Source: a virus
Virus record (IMG/VR): IMGVR_UViG_3300017962_000024
Coordinates: 1 to 41,789 of that record
Reading direction: 5' to 3' (one strand)
DNA: 41,789 nt
Translations under genes and position numbers: made by a program
In this document: one piece after another, positions 38,947 through 41,789 of the stretch
How the letters are laid out: every line of letters begins with the position of its first letter
Position numbering within the stretch: position 1 is the first letter of the stretch
The notes under the pieces: model-generated
What the model was told of the DNA's origin: nothing
The model's input: the letters and a program-made list of their open reading frames with translations, nothing else
The model's database searches: none

Positions 38947-39001
38947 TGTTTCTTCATAATAACTTATATCAACAAACGAAGTGTATTAGTTTGAGCGCAA
39001 G

Positions 39002-39027
39002 CGAAAACTTGTTTCGTGCAACGAAAC
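39002..39027 (+). other. Mutually exclusive hairpins next to a late promoter
   Basis: The segments CGAAA (39002-39006), TTTCG (39012-39016) and CGAAA (39022-39026) allow either of two hairpins. The second is longer: GTTTCGT (39011-39017) with ACGAAAC (39021-39027). The array ends one base before the TATAAATA box at 39029. Confidence 0.4.
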
Positions 39028-39028
39028 A

Positions 39029-39036
39029 TATAAATA
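39029..39036 (+). promoter_or_regulatory. T4-type late promoter (TATAAATA)
   Basis: An exact TATAAATA box, the element recognised by gp55-bound RNA polymerase in T4-like phages. It lies 21 bases upstream of the ATG of the 161-aa gene; the ribosome site TAGGAG lies between them at 39042-39047. Confidence 0.75.
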
Positions 39037-39057
39037 TATTGTAGGAGATAATATGTT

Positions 39058-39543
39058 ATGAGAATTAGTGACTTAGATGAATCAACATTAAATGAATTTA
39101 TTCCTTTAACTAAAAAAGGAAGAGAAATTCGTCGTGCTGAAAAAGCTGGTGCTGCTGATTTAAATGATAATGTTACACGTCTTACAAAAGAACTTGCTGC
39201 GTTTCTTGGAACTCAAGGAAAAAGATTAAAAACAGCAACAACTGACGATGTTGTTCAATTCTTAAAAGGAAAAAATGTAGATACTAGTGACATAGGAACA
39301 AGTGATCCTATGAATCCAAAACGTATTGAAAAGATATTTACAGCAAAAGTTCAAAAGAAAATGGCAGGTCAAAGTGTTGCTACTCCACAACCTAGTGCAG
39401 AGCCTCAAAAAGATACTCCTAAAGCTGCTCCTGTTAAAGTGTCAAGTGCATATGCTCAAACAAAAAAAGCAGCTCTTAGTTTAAATGCAAAAGAAAAACG
39501 TAGACTAGCTGATCAAATACTAAAAAGTATAAAGGCACGTTAA
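39058..39543 (+). CDS. 161-aa Ala/Lys-rich protein, function unknown, late-expressed
   Basis: Residues 1-~100 are helical (MRISDLDESTLNEFIPLTKK, then NDNVTRLTKELAAFLG). Residues ~104-130 form a Pro/Ala/Ser/Gln linker (VATPQPSAEPQKDTPKAAPV). The C-terminus is a basic helix (AKEKRRLADQILKSIKAR). There is no membrane segment, signal peptide or recognised motif. It is basic and small enough to be an internal or accessory virion protein, but this is only a guess. The ATG at 39058 is preferred because TAGGAG lies ten bases upstream; an out-of-frame ATG at 39053 would read ATG-TTA-TGA, a two-codon mini-ORF overlapping the start. The stop overlaps the stop of the convergent 72-aa ORF. Confidence 0.75.
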   Translation: MRISDLDESTLNEFIPLTKKGREIRRAEKAGAADLNDNVTRLTKELAAFLGTQGKRLKTATTDDVVQFLKGKNVDTSDIGTSDPMNPKRIEKIFTAKVQKKMAGQSVATPQPSAEPQKDTPKAAPVKVSSAYAQTKKAALSLNAKEKRRLADQILKSIKAR

Positions 39544-39758
39544 AAGAAAGGCATTCCGCTTTTCTTTGTTGTTTCTAAATTTTCTTTGATAATATCACCA
39601 ATTAAACTTTTATCTTCATTGCAAAGATTGTAAGCTTCATCGAGTGTGATGCTGCCACGCATGTACCAGCATATTTTAAAAAGTTCAGCTTTTAATTCTT
39701 TTTGGTAACTTTCTAGCTTTTTTGATTCTTCTAGGATCTTGTCTACACTAAGAGGCAA
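39540..39758 (-). CDS. 72-aa ORF downstream of gp26: gp51-like or -1 frameshift extension
   Basis: 72 residues from TTG at 39758, helical and charged (ESKKLESYQKELKAELFKIC, then GSITLDEAYNLCNEDKSLIG). It begins 5 bases after the gp26 stop and lies in the -1 frame relative to it. The frame is open back through the end of gp26, so it can be read as a C-terminal extension. Its own start is weak: TTG with AAGGA only two bases away, and both the TTG and part of that site lie in the 5' arm of a 9-bp stem. T4 has gene 51 directly after gene 26, so positional homology to gp51 is possible, though T4 gp51 is 249 aa. The stop is tail-to-tail with the 161-aa gene. Confidence 0.7.
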   Translation of the reverse strand: MPLSVDKILEESKKLESYQKELKAELFKICWYMRGSITLDEAYNLCNEDKSLIGDIIKENLETTKKSGMPFF

Positions 39759-40636
39759 GATCCTTATGCGAAAAAATTTGACTGATCAAACACAACAGGC
39801 AATGTCCATTTACTTGGTGCGCCAGCTTCTACCTCCTCGTCAGTGCTAGAAATTTCTAAAGGCTGTGTTGAAAACATTTCTTTTTGTTTGTCAAGATGTT
39901 TTGAAAGACTTGTGTAAAAACTTTTGTCAACGTTTGCAATAAATTCTTCAATGTGCAAAGGATTTGTTACTTCTTCGTCTTCTATTTTAATTTTTACAAT
40001 ACTTTTTGTTATAGTAAAAACTGTAAGCTCAGTAAGTTTTCTAAAACTATCTCCAAATTTAGATAGTTTTTCTGCTTCCCCCATGTCGTCGTCATTTACT
40101 AGAGCAAAAATTCTTTGTTCTTCAAATGTTTTTAAAGCAGCTTCTGTGTATTCTTTGTAGTTCAATGGTCTTAGGGTAACTTCAAAGTTTTCAATTTGAA
40201 TAACATCTTCAAACTGACATGTTACTAATCTGTTGAGCATTTTACGTAGATCAACACTGTATGTTTTTTCTATATTAGTGTTAGGTACTGTAGCATGTAA
40301 ATCAAGTGTTTCGCCATATGTTGCAATTCTGATTGCAATCAATAGTGCATCAAGATCTACGCTTGGTAATCCCCAAGCATTTTTTATTGCAGGAACACAG
40401 CTTTGTATTACATCAACCGTAGACTGACCGTTAAGCAAAGCATCAGGTGTTTTGATAGCTAATTCATCTTTTGCTGTCATTGCATAAACAGGCAATTCGC
40501 CATTCTCAGGCATTTCTAGTGCGCCTGGAGGATAATACTTTCCTTGACTAGGAAGTGTTACAAATACTTTCGGGGTTCTAAAGTATTTCTTTAGTGGGTT
40601 TTGCTGTTCATATTGCGATGGATTAAAATCGGCCAT
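39540..40636 (-). CDS. Predicted -1 frameshift fusion (G/GT-like tail assembly chaperone long form)
   Basis: If ribosomes slip back one base on A_AAT_TTT or T_TTT_TTC at 39779-39770, gp26 residues 1-289 continue as R-I-R-I and then into the 72-aa ORF, giving about 365 residues. The long form adds a helical, charged domain to the gp26-like body. Many tailed phages make two tail assembly chaperones this way (lambda G and GT), encoded beside the tape measure gene on which they act. The tape measure gene here starts 78 bases away on the other strand. The frame relation, slippery site, spacer and stem-loop are all directly visible; use of the signal is inferred. Confidence 0.6.
39733..39779 (-). 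promoter_or_regulatory. Candidate programmed -1 ribosomal frameshift signal
   Basis: Read on the minus strand, overlapping heptamers A_AAT_TTT (39779-39773) and T_TTT_TTC (39776-39770) sit in the gp26 reading frame, three and two codons before its stop. After a 5-base spacer (GCATA) comes AGGATCTTG (39764-39756), a 14-base loop, and CAAGATCCT (39741-39733), a perfect 9-bp stem. The spacer of 5 (8 from the first heptamer) is in the range typical for stimulatory structures. The 0-frame stop TAA lies at the base of the stem. Confidence 0.7.
39764..40636 (-). CDS. gp26: gp26-like baseplate hub / tail assembly protein (T4_baseplate family)
   Basis: 290 residues against 208 in T4 gp26. Family-like features: an N-terminal FRTPKVFVTLPSQGKYYPPG, then ELPVYAMTAKDELAIKTPDALLNG and VIQSCVPAIKNAW with the Asp/Leu-rich IRIATYG. 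The middle and C-terminal parts are helical (NYKEYTEAALKTFEEQR, DSFRKLTELTVFTITKSI). T4 gp26 is needed for hub assembly; members of this family may act as tail chaperones, which fits the adjoining divergent tape measure gene. A GGAG ribosome site precedes the ATG at 40636, and a perfect TATAAATA box lies at 40687-40680. The end of the gene holds a frameshift signal. It is separated from the main baseplate block, unlike in T4. Confidence 0.8.
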   Translation of the reverse strand: MADFNPSQYEQQNPLKKYFRTPKVFVTLPSQGKYYPPGALEMPENGELPVYAMTAKDELAIKTPDALLNGQSTVDVIQSCVPAIKNAWGLPSVDLDALLIAIRIATYGETLDLHATVPNTNIEKTYSVDLRKMLNRLVTCQFEDVIQIENFEVTLRPLNYKEYTEAALKTFEEQRIFALVNDDDMGEAEKLSKFGDSFRKLTELTVFTITKSIVKIKIEDEEVTNPLHIEEFIANVDKSFYTSLSKHLDKQKEMFSTQPLEISSTDEEVEAGAPSKWTLPVVFDQSNFFA

Positions 40637-40647
40637 GGTTTTCTCCG

Positions 40648-40655
40648 TATAAATA
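40648..40655 (+). promoter_or_regulatory. T4-type late promoter for the tape measure gene
   Basis: An exact TATAAATA on the plus strand, 58 bases upstream of the TTG start at 40714. Its transcript would run through the opposing late promoter at 40680-40687. Confidence 0.7.
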
Positions 40656-40679
40656 CATTATAAAAATATGTATCTAATC

Positions 40680-40687
40680 TATTTATA
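40680..40687 (-). promoter_or_regulatory. T4-type late promoter for the gp26 gene
   Basis: An exact TATAAATA on the minus strand (plus strand TATTTATA), 43 bases upstream of the gp26 ATG. It faces the plus-strand late box 24 bases away, so the two 5' ends should overlap by roughly a dozen bases. Confidence 0.7.
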
Positions 40688-40713
40688 TACGTAGTTAACT
40701 TGGAATATTAAAA

Positions 40714-41789
40714 TTGGCCGATCAAGTCGAAATAAGCAATGTAGGCGGCAATGATGGTGTTGCTAGTGAAGCAACACTTGCAAGTCTCGCAGCGGCACTG
40801 CAAAAAATAGCTGCAAAGTCCGGTATGGATCCTGCTTCTCAAGAAGCAAAACTTAAAAAAATTGCCAACAAAGCTACAGAAGATGGTATTACGATTACAA
40901 ACAAAAATACCAAAGCAGAACTTGAAAATACCAAAGTAACCAAAGAAGCAACCGGTGCAACTGCACAGTTTGCTAAAACTATTGCAGACGCATCTCTAGG
41001 TGCGATAGGCGATATTGTAGGATCTATTGTTAACTTTGGCATGGAGTTAGCATTTGGCGGCAATAGGTTAAGTGATTTTGCAGGATCTATTCCATTATTT
41101 GGCCAGTTCCTAGGACCGCTTGCTGGTATGATTGACAATAATGTTGATCAATTCCGTGACCTAAGCAAAGTAGGTGCAACATTTGGAACAGGTCTAGTAG
41201 GTTTACAGCAGGCTGCTGCAGAAGCAGGTATGCCATTAAATGAATTCAGTCAGCTAATACAAGATAATGCAATGATAATGAAAACCTTCGGCGGTGACGT
41301 TGCATCAGGGTCATTAGTATTCAGTAAAATGGCTAAAGAACTTAGAGACGGTCCTGGTAGAGAACTTATGAATATAGGTTTTACATCAGGTGAACTAAAT
41401 GATTTATTAATAAGCTATCAAGAATTACAGACACGACAGTTTACAGGTGATAGAATTCGCAACAGAGTAACTGCACAGAGCGCAGCAGAGTTTGGTGAGC
41501 AATTGCAAAAGCTTTCTACAGCAACAGGTCAACAGAGAGAACAAATACTAGAAGCAATGGAAGCACAGCGTGACGATGTAAGAATTGGTGCTGCTCGTTC
41601 TAGAATGTCAGCAGAAGAGTTTGAACGTTTTAGCGCAAACATAGGTACAGTAAGTGGTATATCCAAAGGACTAGCTGATGCTTTAGTAGACTTTGATGAC
41701 GGCATCCCTACAAATGACTCTACTCGTAGGCTGATGCAAATGAGTGACACCTTTAGAAACTTTGGAGACGAAGTTGAAAATATGAGTCC
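40714..41789 (+). CDS. gp29: Tail tape measure protein, N-terminal part (gp29-like; runs off window)
   Basis: 358 codons are present and the frame is open to the right edge. TTG at 40714 is the only usable start after the in-frame TAA at 40696, with GGAA about ten bases upstream. Residues 1-~95 are hydrophilic and helical (MADQVEISNVGGNDG, AALQKIAAKSGMD). A hydrophobic stretch follows around 95-140 (IGDIVGSIVNFGMELAFGG, IPLFGQFLGPLAGMI), then long amphipathic helices rich in Ala, Gln, Arg and Glu. This pattern is typical of tape measure proteins, which set tail length and are ejected with DNA. The gp26-like chaperone candidate next door supports the call; gp29 homology itself is inferred. A TATAAATA box lies 59 bases before the start. 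Confidence 0.7.
   Translation, partial: MADQVEISNVGGNDGVASEATLASLAAALQKIAAKSGMDPASQEAKLKKIANKATEDGITITNKNTKAELENTKVTKEATGATAQFAKTIADASLGAIGDIVGSIVNFGMELAFGGNRLSDFAGSIPLFGQFLGPLAGMIDNNVDQFRDLSKVGATFGTGLVGLQQAAAEAGMPLNEFSQLIQDNAMIMKTFGGDVASGSLVFSKMAKELRDGPGRELMNIGFTSGELNDLLISYQELQTRQFTGDRIRNRVTAQSAAEFGEQLQKLSTATGQQREQILEAMEAQRDDVRIGAARSRMSAEEFERFSANIGTVSGISKGLADALVDFDDGIPTNDSTRRLMQMSDTFRNFGDEVENMS

Larger units (their letters stand above)
38560..39028. other. Long non-coding, GC-raised, structure-rich region (candidate structured RNA or control region)
   Basis: No credible gene fits here. Hand count over 38581-38880 gives 140 G+C in 300 (about 47 percent), far above most neighbours. Foldable elements on the plus strand: AAACACTGC (38683-38691) with its partner at 38735-38743; CCGT (38708-38711) with ACGG (38731-38734), nested inside it; a perfect 22-bp palindrome at 38741-38762; GTAGGT (38775-38780) with ACCTAC (38816-38821), enclosing TGGG/CCCA; TGTGG/TCACA (38836-38850); and hairpins at 38872-38897 and 38926-38946. 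I do not recognise a known RNA family. It could be an RNA gene, a replication origin or a decayed insert linked to the GIY-YIG gene. Confidence 0.5.

Noticed and set aside
38560-39057. Group I intron associated with the GIY-YIG gene
   Set aside because: No split host gene flanks it and I could not identify a convincing P3/P7 core.
41529-41750. Minus-strand ORFs at 40839-41138 and 41529-41750
   Set aside because: Antisense to the tape measure frame, which is open to the window edge with fitting composition.
1-41789. CRISPR array, insertion sequence, integrase or attachment site
   Set aside because: No regular direct repeats with spacers, no transposase or integrase motif, and no flanking duplications were seen.

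Overview
The window is a piece of a T4-like (exo-T-even) myovirus genome. It is AT-rich, densely packed and almost free of intergenic space. It carries a recognisable set of T4-type baseplate genes (53, 48-like, 5, 25, 6), the late sigma factor gene 55, the recombination nuclease pair 47/46, a gene 26-like protein and the start of a tape measure gene. The very long virion proteins, the base composition and the fibre domain style resemble marine T4-like phages of cyanobacteria or SAR11-type bacteria. The host cannot be fixed from the sequence, and no photosynthesis or other host-diagnostic gene is present.

Layout. From 33479 down to the left edge the minus strand is one continuous late structural block. 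In order of transcription it reads: tail-tube cap (gp48-like), gp53, a 1041-aa hub-type protein, a lysozyme-like protein, gp5 with a fused M15 peptidase, gp25, gp6, a giant 5116-aa baseplate/tail protein, a 197-aa protein, then three tandem paralogous tail fibre genes, the last cut by the window edge. Start and stop codons overlap or abut, and T4-late-type boxes (xATAAATA) recur at the few gaps. From 33505 to 38559 the plus strand carries a non-structural block (55, 47, 46, a 66-aa protein, a 2OG-Fe(II) oxygenase-like protein and a GIY-YIG endonuclease). Two near-perfect sigma70-type promoters drive it: TTGACA-17-TATAAT and TTGACA-17-TATACT.

A 498-base non-coding stretch (38560-39057) with raised GC, long-range helices and a perfect 22-bp palindrome follows; it may be a structured RNA or control region. 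Beyond it lie a lone 161-aa plus-strand gene with its own perfect late promoter, a convergent minus-strand pair (gp26-like and a 72-aa ORF), and, divergent from that pair, the tape measure gene running off the right edge.

The strongest new observation is between the gp26-like gene and the 72-aa ORF. Overlapping slippery heptamers (A_AAT_TTT and T_TTT_TTC) are followed by a 5-base spacer and a perfect 9-bp stem-loop, and the 72-aa ORF lies exactly in the -1 frame with no intervening stop. This is the architecture of a programmed -1 frameshift making a G/GT-like pair of tail assembly chaperones, next to the tape measure gene. Other notable points are the giant gene, which contains a degenerate cupredoxin-like domain and an FG-GAP-type propeller interrupted by carbohydrate-binding-like modules; the fibre gene triplication; and two perfect late promoters whose transcripts would cross between gp26 and the tape measure gene.
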